Assembly (NCBI GenBank): GCA_014529385.2
Contig: CM043958.1
Span: forward strand, 151,698,793-151,762,792
Length of the DNA: 64,000 bases
From: Adiantum capillus-veneris
Taxonomy: Eukaryota > Streptophyta > Polypodiopsida > Polypodiales > Pteridaceae
Reading direction: 5' to 3'
Shown one piece after another: positions 23,949 through 33,837 of the stretch. How positions within the stretch are numbered: position 1 is the stretch's first letter; each line of letters starts with the position of its first letter. The position numbers were made by a program, and so were the translations under genes. The notes beneath the pieces are model-generated. The model was not told the DNA's origin and did not search any database. It was given only the letters and a program-made list of their open reading frames with translations.

Positions 23949-24731
23949 TTAAGATTCATCACTATCGCTACTATCCTCAGCAAAGTTGACTTCTTGTACT
24001 TTCCCTTGATTTTTTGGCTGGTAGTCGAAAGTTACTGTCTGTTTGCTCGTGGGTGGTAGTTTCTTGGAGGACTTTTCTAGCCCATTGTTAGCTCGTTGCT
24101 CTGGTCGTATTCCTACTAGCTGAGTCTTTGCATCCTTATTAGGAGCCATGTATGAGGATGCTTGTGGTGGTTGTGTTTTCACTGAGGACTTTGGAATCCA
24201 CTTTTGATGCACGTTATTCGTGTAGCGATGACATTGATTCCCGGGTAGTTGATCTTCTTGAAGCTCGAAGTGTTCTACAGAGTCATAGAACTCGTTGTCT
24301 TCTTCATCTTTTGATTCTCCACATTTCTTTGTTTGCTCCTTATGTCGAGATCTTGTTGATATCTGGTTCTCTTCGTTTTCCTGGATTACACTCACTGCAA
24401 AATAAGGAACGACATCATAGCCATTTTCATCACAAAACTTTGTTGTGGGAGCATCCTCCACGGCGCACACGTCCCGAGTAGCCAAGATGTGTTCCCATCC
24501 AAAAGACTCTAACTCTTCTTCAGGAAATGGTTCTAGGATATAGTCCTTATCCTCTATAACCCGCTCTAGGATACATTCCTCACGTTTCAAGCTACCACAT
24601 TGTGAAGCTCCACACATCCACAGTTCTTTAGGCTTACCTAACCAAGCTGGAGGTTCTGATCCTGCTACTGTGGCAGAATCAAACTCCTCAACCGGTGCTC
24701 TCGTCACATCCCTATAGCTATGGTCCCTCAA
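23949..24731 (-). CDS. Acidic spacer ORF of element B
   Basis: About 260 codons overlap the end of the protease frame by 14 bases. Starts MRDHSYRDVTRAPVEEFDSA; contains WMCGASQCGSLKREECI, an acidic middle with many Glu/Asp, then QKWIPKS near residue 176, and a final SSDSDES. The first half is homologous to the spacer of element A at 17.5-18.06 kb. A single open frame of this length in an element otherwise showing few breaks suggests it is recent. No enzymatic domain is recognised. Confidence 0.6.
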   Translation of the reverse strand: MRDHSYRDVTRAPVEEFDSATVAGSEPPAWLGKPKELWMCGASQCGSLKREECILERVIEDKDYILEPFPEEELESFGWEHILATRDVCAVEDAPTTKFCDENGYDVVPYFAVSVIQENEENQISTRSRHKEQTKKCGESKDEEDNEFYDSVEHFELQEDQLPGNQCHRYTNNVHQKWIPKSSVKTQPPQASSYMAPNKDAKTQLVGIRPEQRANNGLEKSSKKLPPTSKQTVTFDYQPKNQGKVQEVNFAEDSSDSDES

Positions 24732-25446
24732 GTTTAGTTATGGTTTCCATATGTCTCAGGTATATATGGTCATAACCCCAATCTTGGACCATTTTCAATT
24801 GTCGCATGAATGGTCTTCCCAGAATGATGTCATAGTTGTTCTTCTTGCCAAAGTCAACAACAGCAAAAGTTTGTTCATATTCAATGCCACAAGAAGTAAC
24901 AAGTACTTTTTCTAGCAGTCCTAGGGGCTTTTCCTTGTGTCTGTCTACAAGCTGCAGGGTCATTCGTGTGGATATCAAGGCAGGTTTTCCCCATTTTTTC
25001 CAAACCTCTTTGGTTGCAATGGCCACACCAGCTCCACTGTCAAGGATTGCCATGGTTTTTACACCATTGAATTCCAAAGGAAGTGTGGTGTTTCCATCTT
25101 CTCCCTCGTAATACTCACCTACCTTGTTTAATGGCACTGGCCTAGTATTTAGTTGAGGCATTTCAAGCTCTTTGATGCCTTCCTCGATTTGAGTCATTGG
25201 GGTTTTTACACCAAATTTCTCTAGACATTTACCCACATTAGCCCACATGTTTGGTCTTATTCTGAGCAACTCGGCTAACATTATTGTACACGTGACTGGG
25301 GTAGATAGAATATCTACTAGCCCCTTTGAATCAATGGCCCTGTTGGGAGACAGTCTCTGTGATGGGACTACAACCACATCTGACTTGGTCTCGTACTCTC
25401 CCATGTAGGACGGTAGTGATCTTAGCGAATGGGGTTGACTATCCAT
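24718..25446 (-). CDS. Gypsy aspartic protease of element B
   Basis: About 242 codons are open. NKVGEYYEGEDGNTT leads to MAILDSGAGVAI (active-site DSG), then LGLLEKVLVTSCGIEYEQTF, AVVDFGKKNNYD and IILGRPFMRQ. Homologue of 18065-18497 in element A. The domain should process gag precursors. The N-terminal 100 residues are Ser/Pro-rich with no recognised fold. All retropepsin boxes are intact, so the enzyme itself could be active. Confidence 0.88.
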   Translation of the reverse strand: MDSQPHSLRSLPSYMGEYETKSDVVVVPSQRLSPNRAIDSKGLVDILSTPVTCTIMLAELLRIRPNMWANVGKCLEKFGVKTPMTQIEEGIKELEMPQLNTRPVPLNKVGEYYEGEDGNTTLPLEFNGVKTMAILDSGAGVAIATKEVWKKWGKPALISTRMTLQLVDRHKEKPLGLLEKVLVTSCGIEYEQTFAVVDFGKKNNYDIILGRPFMRQLKMVQDWGYDHIYLRHMETITKLEGP

Positions 25447-25574
25447 AGATTGTACAGATCCTTTGTCGCCCCAATACGATCACACGTCTAGATTCATTTG
25501 AGATCCAGTCTCAAATTCCTGTATTGGTGGTAGAAACACTCCTCATTCATCACTAGTCTTGTCTACTCGTCTTC

Positions 25575-25922
25575 TTAGGTCATCGGGTTCATTGGCCTCT
25601 CTGACTTGTTCCACAATTCGTCAAGACCATCTACTGCTTTACAATCCTCAGGTATAGCTTGGTGAAATCCCTCGGAAGAGTTATCCGTGGTATTCAGTAC
25701 TATCCTTGGTTCTAATGCTGGGTCTTTGAGGTTTGGTCTGTGCTCATGACTAGAATCTGGCTCTTTTAGTTCCTGGTTTGGTGGGATTACTTGTGTAGGC
25801 ATGACACGGATCACATCCTCAGGTTTTGCAACTGGTGGTTCTAGTAAATCTTGGGCTATTTGAATCATTTTCTGGCACATTTCAAACCTTTGCTTTTCTA
25901 GTTCCACATAGGGATATGTCAT
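25575..25922 (-). CDS. Linker ORF between gag and protease, element B
   Basis: About 115 codons starting MTYPYVELEKQRFEMCQKMI, Pro/Glu/Asp-rich. It is one frame off from the segments on both sides, so small indels probably split a once continuous gag-protease ORF. No domain recognised. Confidence 0.4.
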   Translation of the reverse strand: MTYPYVELEKQRFEMCQKMIQIAQDLLEPPVAKPEDVIRVMPTQVIPPNQELKEPDSSHEHRPNLKDPALEPRIVLNTTDNSSEGFHQAIPEDCKAVDGLDELWNKSERPMNPMT

Positions 25923-25962
25923 CCACCTGTGTTCTTGGGTTTGGTTGTTTTTGAGCCTCAGA

Positions 25963-26355
25963 TCATATATGGGCTTTCAATAGGGCATCTAATGTCTCAT
26001 TAACCTTCTTTGCCAACACAGATCCCCCTGAACTAGCACTTCTCGGTTTCTCATCCGTGGATGGTTCTTCTAAAGGTTTAACCATCTGTGTAAGAGAAGG
26101 TGCCTCCTTTTCCTCATGTTGTTTTATCTTCTCCTGAGCTTTGGTAAGCTTCTCAGCTAGGGATTTTTGCTCTTGTTCCCTGCGTGCTTTCATCCTAGTC
26201 TTTCTAACTTTCCAACTATTTCGTTTGCTCTTGGTTTTCTGACTAGGTGCGTCTGTCTTTGGTCCATCATCTGTCTTTGGACTTGTGTCACTTTTCGTGT
26301 TCTTTGTCTCTGGATTCTCATCAGCTTTCTTTTGAACTTGTGCTCTCGTAACCAC
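25963..26355 (-). CDS. Lys/Glu-rich gag C-terminal segment, element B
   Basis: About 130 codons in the same frame as the preceding zinc-knuckle ORF, separated from it only by one TAA at 26356-26358. Very rich in Lys, Glu, Thr and Ser (KKADENPETKNTKSD, then MKARREQEQKSLAEKLTKAQ), with a helical, coiled-coil-like middle. No catalytic motif. Confidence 0.45.
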   Translation of the reverse strand: MVTRAQVQKKADENPETKNTKSDTSPKTDDGPKTDAPSQKTKSKRNSWKVRKTRMKARREQEQKSLAEKLTKAQEKIKQHEEKEAPSLTQMVKPLEEPSTDEKPRSASSGGSVLAKKVNETLDALLKAHI

Positions 26356-26856
26356 TTAAACTGGTACGACATTTTCATTTTCAGAGCTACTAGGGAGTTG
26401 AACAATCCCTAATACATTTGTAGTGATTTTCCTGATTTGGTTTGGTTTTTTCGGGCAATCGGGGATCAAGTGAGTGATGCCACACTCAAGACAATAGGCA
26501 TTTACTTCAGTGATCTCCGTATGAGGACATTGTTTGACCAAGTGGTTGTCACGACTTTTGTGACAATCTGTCTCTGGTTGAGGAGATTCTTTTAGCATTT
26601 CCTCTTGGCTATAAGCAAGCTTTGACCTAGATAAGCCGCTATTTGCAATGAATCGCAATTTCCTTTCATCCATTTCATACCTTCTTTCTTTCGACAAAAA
26701 CCCAAGAGGTGGAGGTTGTACCGGCCTCACCACTCCATGTGTTTCTCTCACATTTTGTTGCTCCGAAGGGTAGTACTCACTTTGGTTGCTATACCACATT
26801 GTAGCTGGTACTGGCGTTGGTTTATTTGATGCTTCCATCATTGGCATGTATCTCAT
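26356..26856 (-). CDS. Gag nucleocapsid segment with zinc knuckle, element B
   Basis: About 166 codons. Near residues 126-138 it contains CLECGITHLIPDC, a C-x2-C-x3-H-x4-C zinc knuckle, one residue shorter than the common C-x2-C-x4-H-x4-C. An earlier HLVKQC looks like the tail of a second, degraded knuckle. Zinc knuckles package element RNA. The ORF stops at one TAA that is followed in frame by 26355-25963. Confidence 0.65.
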   Translation of the reverse strand: MRYMPMMEASNKPTPVPATMWYSNQSEYYPSEQQNVRETHGVVRPVQPPPLGFLSKERRYEMDERKLRFIANSGLSRSKLAYSQEEMLKESPQPETDCHKSRDNHLVKQCPHTEITEVNAYCLECGITHLIPDCPKKPNQIRKITTNVLGIVQLPSSSENENVVPV

Positions 26857-27116
26857 GTTACCTGCATTCTAGCACCTGGCAGCGGAGTTTTTTGTCCTAA
26901 GACAAGCCTTAAAACTCCTACTGGTCCTGGCGCATTCCCCGTAATGTATCTAGGTGGAGTAGGTGCTTCTGGAACAGGTTGTACATACCTCTCCCTAGCA
27001 TTTTCCATGCTATAATAGCACTCTTCCCCCATATGGTTCGTCCATTTTCTCTCAATTTCACACCACTTCGGCTCTCCCGAATCAGATCTTACAAGGGGAA
27101 TTAACCTCTTGACCAA
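26853..27116 (-). CDS. Gag linker segment, element B
   Basis: About 87 codons starting MVKRLIPLVRSDSGEPKWCE, with a Pro-rich middle. It overlaps the ends of both neighbours by a few bases in other frames, as expected for one gag gene split by indels. No domain recognised. Confidence 0.4.
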   Translation of the reverse strand: MVKRLIPLVRSDSGEPKWCEIERKWTNHMGEECYYSMENARERYVQPVPEAPTPPRYITGNAPGPVGVLRLVLGQKTPLPGARMQVT

Positions 27117-28251
27117 GTCGTCGATAATCTTTTCTTGATCAATAGGTCCGTTGGCTTGGCAATGGACTCACTTATCAGTGAAACATTATGCTGAGAGGAT
27201 GTGTCATCTCCTTGACTCTTTAAGTCCTTTTCTTTGTATGCCTCACAGTTATCCACTAGATAAAGAGCTTCTTTGATCAACTCGTTTAGCGTCATCCTCC
27301 TTATCATATGCAGATCCTTCTGAAGGTCCGCATGTCTCATTCCCTGGATAAAGATCAACATCAGTCGTGCTTGCGTAGGTAATTCCGCTCTCGGACAGAG
27401 CTTAACATATCTCTTGAGCCGTAATGATTCTTTGCGTACTGATTCATTCTCTTTCTGTTTGAATCTATGGATTTGTGAAACCGTGTTGTGAGCAATGCCT
27501 TTTGGCGAGAATTCTTCAATAAACTCCTCAAACATCTCATCTAGGGTCTCAAAATCCCATTTTCCACCGAGTCGAACCATGTAGCTGCATCATCTTCTAG
27601 AGTCAATCCAAATCCCGCAAACTGTGTCGCAAAATTTGAAACTTCCTCTGCTCTAATCACTCTTTTAAAAGCCGTTACGTGATCTCTCGGATCTTTATCT
27701 CCGGAGTATTTTCTGTTTACCCATTTCTGGACTTGGGATGGTCTAACTCGTCGATTGTCTACAAGTCTAACCAGAGACTCTCCCAATCCTTCTCTCGTTA
27801 TCGCTCTTGAAGGGAATCCTGGTGGCTCTCTTCTTGAAATTCCTATAGGAATTCTCGTGTTTGGTGGAGGCATTTGTGGTCCTTCATTGACCAAATATCC
27901 AACTCTTTCTAGTACAGTCTGTGGATTTGTGCTTTCTACAACTCTGTATTCTCGTCCATACTTGTCGACAACTATAGATCTCCATTGACAGTCGACTCCG
28001 TATGTGTACACATATAAGAGCTTGTAATCCGTTATCTCTTCTAGGTATGGATCTAAGCACCTATAAAGATTGACTTCATTGTCGTCAATGTATCTATATA
28101 GTCCTTCACTCTCATGACCAATCATCCAAACTCTCTCAACAAGATGGGTCTTTATCAATTGCAAGTTTGGAAGATCCATTGTGGGAGGATATTCCTCTAT
28201 CGTCGGGATCTCCAAGCTTGTGTAAGCTGCGTTTGAATCTAGGGTAGACAT
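27101..28251 (-). pseudogene. Gag capsid region of element B (one frameshift)
   Basis: The N-terminal frame 28251-27541 starts MSTLDSNAAYTSLEIPTIEE and reaches GDKDPRDHVTAFKRVIRA and LTLEDDAATWFDSVENG. The second frame continues WDFETLDEMFEEFIEEFSPKG, RFKQKENESVRKESLRLKR and LIFIQGMRHADLQKDL, matching the retrotransposon gag domain (..A..WF..L....I.tW..l...F...F...........l...kQ...Esv..y..R......C). A frameshift lies between 27541 and 27580. Start at 28251 is the first ATG of this frame after the long leader. The protein would form the particle shell. Confidence 0.8.
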
Positions 28252-30924
28252 GATTTCTGGGCTTAAGAGCTTTTTCTTGGTTCAAGTAGACTTAGTCCAT
28301 TGTGTTCAAGTGCTTTGGTTAGGGAAAAGTCGAAACTATGTCCAAAACCGCAACCGTTTCGTCACAATTCTCGCAAATTGTCGCTTTTAGACACCCCTGA
28401 CTTGCGGATGTATTTTGAGGCCTCAAACGACATTTTTTTTCAAAGTAGAACTAAATGGTTTCCGTAGGCACCATTTAGTTCATGTTTTGCTCTAAGATCT
28501 GTAGAGTCGCTCTCAGGCTACGTTTTGATATAAAAACTTTTCCAATCCGATACCGTTTGTGAAAGTTATGGCCAAAACAGTGAAATGCAGTTTAGAATGG
28601 TTAAAATGAGTCCAAATTCAATTTTAAAAGAAGATTTGGGATCTGTGTGACACTGTGAACACTCTTGTATGGTCAAAAGTATAGTTGGACCCTAAAACTG
28701 GCCTAGAGACATCCTACTATATGCTCAGAATTTAACAAAATTTGGTTCAGAGACTCCCCTTAAGTCCAACAACACAATGGTATGCTCAGAATTTCATTTG
28801 GACCTAAAAATGGCCTTGAGACATCCTACGCGTAGGATGTCTTTTTGCTCAGAATGACTTGAAATTTTCACCCTAGCTTCTCCTTGATGTGCTGATCACA
28901 GTGGTGTGCTCATAGGTTGGTTTGGAGTCCTAAATCAAGCGGGAGACATACTACGCGTAGGATGTCTAATTGCTCATATTTTGTCCAAACTTGATCCCAA
29001 GATTCTCCTAGTGCTCAGCAACCCAATGGTATGCTTAGAATTGATTTTGGATGCCAATAGGTCAAGATTTAGGTTGCAAGAGCTTCTAATGCACTCCAAG
29101 AGTAGGATGCCTGACAATTCTTTTCTTTGCTTGGTAAATAGGCCAAACAAGGTCCAAATTCATTTTTGAAAAAAGATCTGGAATCCTTGAGACACTACGA
29201 ACCTCCCTATATGGCCAAAGTAGAATTTTGACCACTTTATGACCCTGGAGACATCCTACGCATAGGATGTCTTTTTGCCTTGTTTCAGCTCAAACTTGCA
29301 CTGTAGCTTCCCCTTGATGTGCTAAACTCACAGCTACTTTTACTTTTTGATTCTGACACCTATAGGTTGGTCAAATGATCAAGAATCTATTCCAAAAGCC
29401 TGATGTCTGTTCTGATGAATTCCTAAGTCAAATCAACTCCAAATTGGACCAAATTTGCCTAGGAGGCTTGCCTAAGGCTATACAACACCCTGCTATGTCC
29501 ACAGTTTGAATTTGGCCTCTAAATCATGCCTTAGACATCCTACACGTAGGATGTCTAACTGCTCAGAATTGCCCCAAATTTGAACCACAGGCTCTCCTTA
29601 AGGTGCTGATCATTGTGGTATGCTCAGAGGTTGATTTGGAGTGCTAAATCATGGTGAAGATATCCTACGCGTAGGATTTCTTTTTGGCCTGTTTGACCCC
29701 AGACTTGTCCCACAGCTTCCCCTTGATGTCAGCAACCCAATGCTATGCTTAGATTTTAATTTGGATGTCAAAAGACCCCAAAACTAGCTATCCTTGCCTT
29801 TTTTCAGTCTGTTCAAATCTTCCTTTCACTGACCCAAATGAGATGAAATTTGTCACATGCACTCAATACAACATTTAGAACATGCCTTTGGAGTCATCCT
29901 ATGGTTTGGTCTCAAAATTAGGCCTTAGACACAATTTGGGTAGGATATCTGGCAATTCTCGTCTTTTGGCTTTGATTTGTCAAAATTTGGTCAAATTTTC
30001 ACTTTCCAGGTGAAAGTAGGGTAAAACCTACCTTCTGAACACATTGGTCAACTCAAAATTTCAAAATTTCCATCAGATCACCCTGTAGACATTCTACGCG
30101 TAGGATGTCTACTGCTGATTTTTTCATATTGAAGTGTCCCTGATGCTTCCTTATGCTCTCAACAAGTGCAAGTATGCTTCACAATTGCAAAAACATGCAA
30201 AAATCACTCAATTTAAGCCTTTTCTGAAATTTTACGTTTTCTGACTTCGCCTTTTGGCTTTTGGTCAACAAAAATAGGGAAAAACACTCAAGTCAATATG
30301 TTACTAGGGTAAAACCTATCCTCTGAACCCACTGGTGCAGTCAAAATTTTCAAATTTGGTCTCCAGAACCCCCTTGAGACATCCTACGTGTAGGATGTCT
30401 ATGTTTACAGAATTGCAGGTTTTCTTCACAGAACCCTTGCAAATGCTCTTTTATATGCATAGCATCAGTCAGTCATACAAAAATATCCACAAAAGCTTGT
30501 TTAATGCATTTTTACCCTCAAAAGCAAACTTTTTCGTGATTTCAAATGCAATCAAGCACTTTAGCAAATAATTCAGTGATGAATAGCTCTAGATCAGAAT
30601 CGGATCACTTACCTAAAGCTACTCCTACAAATCATATGGGGTTTTGCATCTATGAGTAGAAAAATGCTTCACCGCCACACACGGACTAGTAAACGCTTTT
30701 ATCACCTCACAAATCACTCGACCACAAACAACTACTCTAATCCACGGATCCTAACTAAACCTATCTAGTCGCAGACCCTCGGCAAGACACACGCTTCCTG
30801 GCTATCCACTTGATCGCGGAATATCCTCTTCCGGATCCACTTAAGAAAAACGCTTTCTTTAGCCAAAACTAAATCAAGCAACCATCACACGAGTGTTAGT
30901 AGGAAACCTACTTAGGTCCTTGTG
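28252..30924 (-). promoter_or_regulatory. Long leader of element B with seven palindromes
   Basis: This is the 2.67 kb between PBS and gag. It has no open gene. Seven copies of a 24 bp palindrome with half-site AGACATCCTACG lie at 28819-28842 (perfect), 28944-28967, 29249-29272, 29533-29556, 29658-29681, 30087-30110 and 30377-30400; the six others carry one to three changes. Half-copies occur near 28707, 29100 and 29940. Around them a longer, looser unit recurs (a TGCTCAGAAT block follows many copies; two intervals are 125 bp). The array could be a packaging signal, a protein-binding array or RNA hairpins; function is unproven. Confidence 0.75.
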
Positions 30925-30942
30925 TCCCCGACAGTGGCGCCA
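30925..30942 (-). other. Primer binding site of element B
   Basis: On the minus strand TGGCGCCACTGTCGGGGA starts one base after the LTR end. TGGCGCC...GGGGA is the form seen in plant gypsy elements primed by tRNA-Asp-like tRNAs (established pattern; exact tRNA not verified). Confidence 0.8.
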
Positions 30943-30943
30943 A

Positions 30944-31901
30944 TGTTGGACGGGCAACTCACACACCCATGAAGTGCATGCAAACACTACCTAGATCAAC
31001 ATAATGTCAATCGAGGACACAGATGACACGATAGGTACACAGAGGAAATCTCTGTAGCTTGTCAGGCTGAGACCATCCTACACATACAACACTCTGGAAG
31101 GCCAACTATACCACAATCAAGAACCTCACTGCTCTCAACTACACCACCTAGCCACATACACATATACGGAAGGTAACTCACCTAATCATGCCAGATTCAT
31201 ACGAAACTTAAGGAACACCATCCCCTCACTAGGATACACGTGTCCCTAAGCTTCTACACTCAAAACCCTCACTCTAAACCCATCTGCGGAAAACGTGTAG
31301 GATGACAGAGCAGAATTTGGAAAGTGTCCGAAACTAAAATTTATGAGTACCTATGCGTAGCTTATGTCACCACGATTCTATAGACTACTAGCACGCAGAA
31401 AATAGACATCGTTTGATACACTTATGACCACAAATAGCTCGTAGATGCGTCGGCATGTGCGCTTCGTCTTGCGTGGAATGCTTGGCGTTGTCGCGTAGCT
31501 CTCCTAGAGCCTACAACAATGGTGTAGTCGGATCTCCAATGTGTTGAGCGAGCCGGGCATAGCAAGAGGATAAAGCTCACGCTCACTCTCTTTCTCTCTC
31601 ACACACAGTAGACGGCAACGCTAAAGTTTTGATTATGATTAAAGTCTTTCTTTACAAAATGACCTAGGTACCTTATATACTAAGGCTACCTTAGGTTTAA
31701 CCAAAAAATGGGGTTGAAAGGGTCAAATGGCTTTGTATTTACAATCTGGAAGTGCCATTGCACACCGGCTTCTGAAACTAGAATAACTACTCATTACAAA
31801 TGACGTTTATAGCCATAATCCGCAGCATTTCATAACTCGCAAAAGATAAGACTTTGGTACGAAACTTGAGTTATGTTGTGTTGTTGACCCAGCGGTCAAC
31901 A
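30944..31901 (-). repeat. 5' LTR of element B (958 bp)
   Basis: In element orientation it begins TGTTGACCGCTGGG (at 31901) and ends CCCGTCCAACA (at 30944), directly before the PBS. It is almost identical to the reverse complement of 33838-34794; visible differences are scattered substitutions. A TATATAAG box lies in the same relative position as at 34059 in the partner. Outer flank is CACAC (31902-31906), the complement of GTGTG. Confidence 0.9.
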
Positions 31902-31906
31902 CACAC

Positions 31907-32139
31907 CCGGTCAAGCCATATGACCATGTGAGAAATTGAGACTATATTTGTAACTATATACAAAATAAAGACATTGTGTATGTGTGACACATAGACCCAA
32001 GGTATGCTAGACGTGTCTTGGCAAGAAACCATAGCTCAAGATAACACACCTAGTCAAGCCATATGACCATGTGGGGAATTGAGACTATAGAATGGTAACT
32101 ACATGTAAAAGAAACTAACGATCTTAAAATCTTTAACAG
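31907..32139 (-). repeat. Satellite unit, inverted part
   Basis: Reverse complement of part of the 34.8-36.25 kb array, beginning CCGGTCAAGCCATATGACCATG next to the LTR's GTGTG duplicate and ending at CGATCTTAAAATCTTTAAC. It contains about two sub-units of the higher-order repeat. Confidence 0.85.
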
Positions 32140-32330
32140 GATGATGTCACACATCCAGTTTGAGATTAAGTACATTCTTTATTGAGTTAATACAACACTA
32201 CCACCCAAAATTGTGAGTATGGACAAAACAATAAAGATTGCGGCGTATTAAATTGTTTAAGATTGAAGCATATAAAATACTTTAACCATATAAAACACGA
32301 GGTTAACAAGCTCCAACACAAGGCATTTTC
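32140..32330 (-). repeat. Inverted partner of 36.62-36.79 kb
   Basis: On the minus strand TTGGAGCTTGTTAACC leads into TTTTATATG repeats, GAAGCATATA and a TGGTAGTGTTG-like block, matching 36625-36790 (+) with substitutions. TGTTGGAGC at the start looks like an LTR terminus, so it may be part of another element. Confidence 0.6.
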
Positions 32331-33823
32331 CAAGTTTCCAAGTTTTTTTTTATTGAACACCTTTCACTATGGTAGATGGAATTGTTATTTAACAAAAAAA
32401 CATTATACATTGCGGACCTAACATTATGACTATTAGAGAGCAATGTTTTGTGAGATGCATTGAATTTTGCATTTTATTGTGATAATTTTTTGACGAAATT
32501 TAGAGTATATGCCCTCATAGTAGTGTTACAGAGGAATATGGGGACTAAATCCATATATATGCCCCTAGGGACATGTGTATAGTGTACATAGCATTTAGAT
32601 TTCTATTTGAATGATTTTTCTTTTGTTGAGTTGTTTTAAGATTTTCTTTGTTTATTATTAAGAAAAAAATAAAAAAATCCATAATCCACATGAAGAAAAG
32701 ACCGACGAGAGGCCTGAGCAGTACAAAGAAATGAAGGTATAGGAAAACGATGAAACTTCACGAAGTATGTCTCAGAAGCCACTACAACAGCGGAAGAACT
32801 TGTCACAAAGCAATGTCATCATGCAACCGACAAGTCATACAAGTCAGAGTCAAGTAGCTAAGCCAAAAAATGAGTGAGGTGTTAGTCCCAAAGCTTCAAG
32901 TAATATTCTCTGTGGTCTAAGCGTCTTAGCTATTCTAGGTACTGCTCAAGCTGGAAGAGTTGAGCATATTTACATTGTGTCGCTCATGCTAGTATAGGTG
33001 AGCAAAAGAGTCAAAGTCTAAGTACTTAAGTCTGGTGAAGTGAAGGAGAAGGTCCAAAAGACCACTCACGTACTGAGCACAGTGAGATACGAGTGGAGAA
33101 ACTTCTACATCGAAAACCCTTCTTGGAAAGGTGGAAGCTATTGAGACATCTTTTGATGTCACATGTGCTACATTTATTCCTCGAAACACCCATCATCTCC
33201 TTCTTTCACATTGCATGCTTTTGGTGACAAATTTCTCATATGCATATAGAGTGTCCCATAATTGGCACTTGCATCAGGCACTCTTTTCGTGTTTCACCCA
33301 AGCACTCGCCTTTCATGAACATGTACTTCACGTTCAACTGCTCGACTCCAATAAGAGCGTATACCAAAGGCATTTTTTTCCCACCGGGTTTTTTTCCTTT
33401 GGTCATCCAGGTTTTAGACCCTAATCTAAAGACACCTATCACCATCCTCTTGTACATATTCCTTCTACATAAACAATAAGGAAATGCTACTCAAATCAAT
33501 TCACAAATGAATTGGAGCACCAATTTTAGATCATAGCATACTTCTCCTCAATGGCGAGTCAAAAAATGGCCTACAATGACAAAGCTGCAGACAACACTAA
33601 CAACATGATTGCACAGGAACAAAGAAGTCCCCAATGAAGAAGAGCAGACATAAAAGTAATCAGAGGATCTCAAAAATGGTTATGATGATAGTTGTCCACT
33701 CTAATGGATCATAGTTCTTGTTGTGGTTCGACAAAGTTACAAGCAGTGCAACAGATGAAGCCAAAACGACAGCAAAGACCACATCGCCATCGACAATTAG
33801 GTCATGTCGGGGACGACATGAAC
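32331..33823. other. Unassigned; would be the 3' internal part of element B
   Basis: No convincing gene. It precedes the polypurine tract of the right LTR and so should belong to that element's 3' end if the inversion model is right. A pyrimidine-rich GGCATTTTTTTCCCACCGGG block at 33370-33410 resembles plant copia LTR sequence and the block at 5636-5668, so an old copia LTR remnant may be embedded. GTCGGGGACGAC at 33807-33818 matches the CGGGGACG block often found just before gypsy polypurine tracts. Confidence 0.4.
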
Positions 33824-33837
33824 GCGGAAGGGGGAAG
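33824..33837 (+). other. Polypurine tract before the right LTR
   Basis: GCGGAAGGGGGAAG ends directly at the TG of the LTR. This marks the LTR as a 3' LTR in plus orientation. Confidence 0.8.

Larger units (their letters stand above)
23100..31901 (-). mobile_element. Ty3/gypsy element B lacking pol (gag, protease, WIPK protein)
   Basis: Minus-strand order: 958 bp LTR, PBS, 2.67 kb leader, gag, zinc knuckle, linker, protease, spacer and WIPK-repeat protein. Where element A has RT, RNase H and integrase (3.4 kb), B passes directly from spacer to the WIPK segment, so it looks like a non-autonomous derivative that needs enzymes from a relative. Its other LTR appears to be the inverted one at 33838-34794. 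Frameshifts are few compared with the copia relics. Confidence 0.82.

Noticed and set aside
28819-30400. CRISPR-like array
   Set aside because: The repeats are palindromic but spacing is irregular (125 to 429 bp), spacers are themselves related, and the context is a plant retrotransposon.
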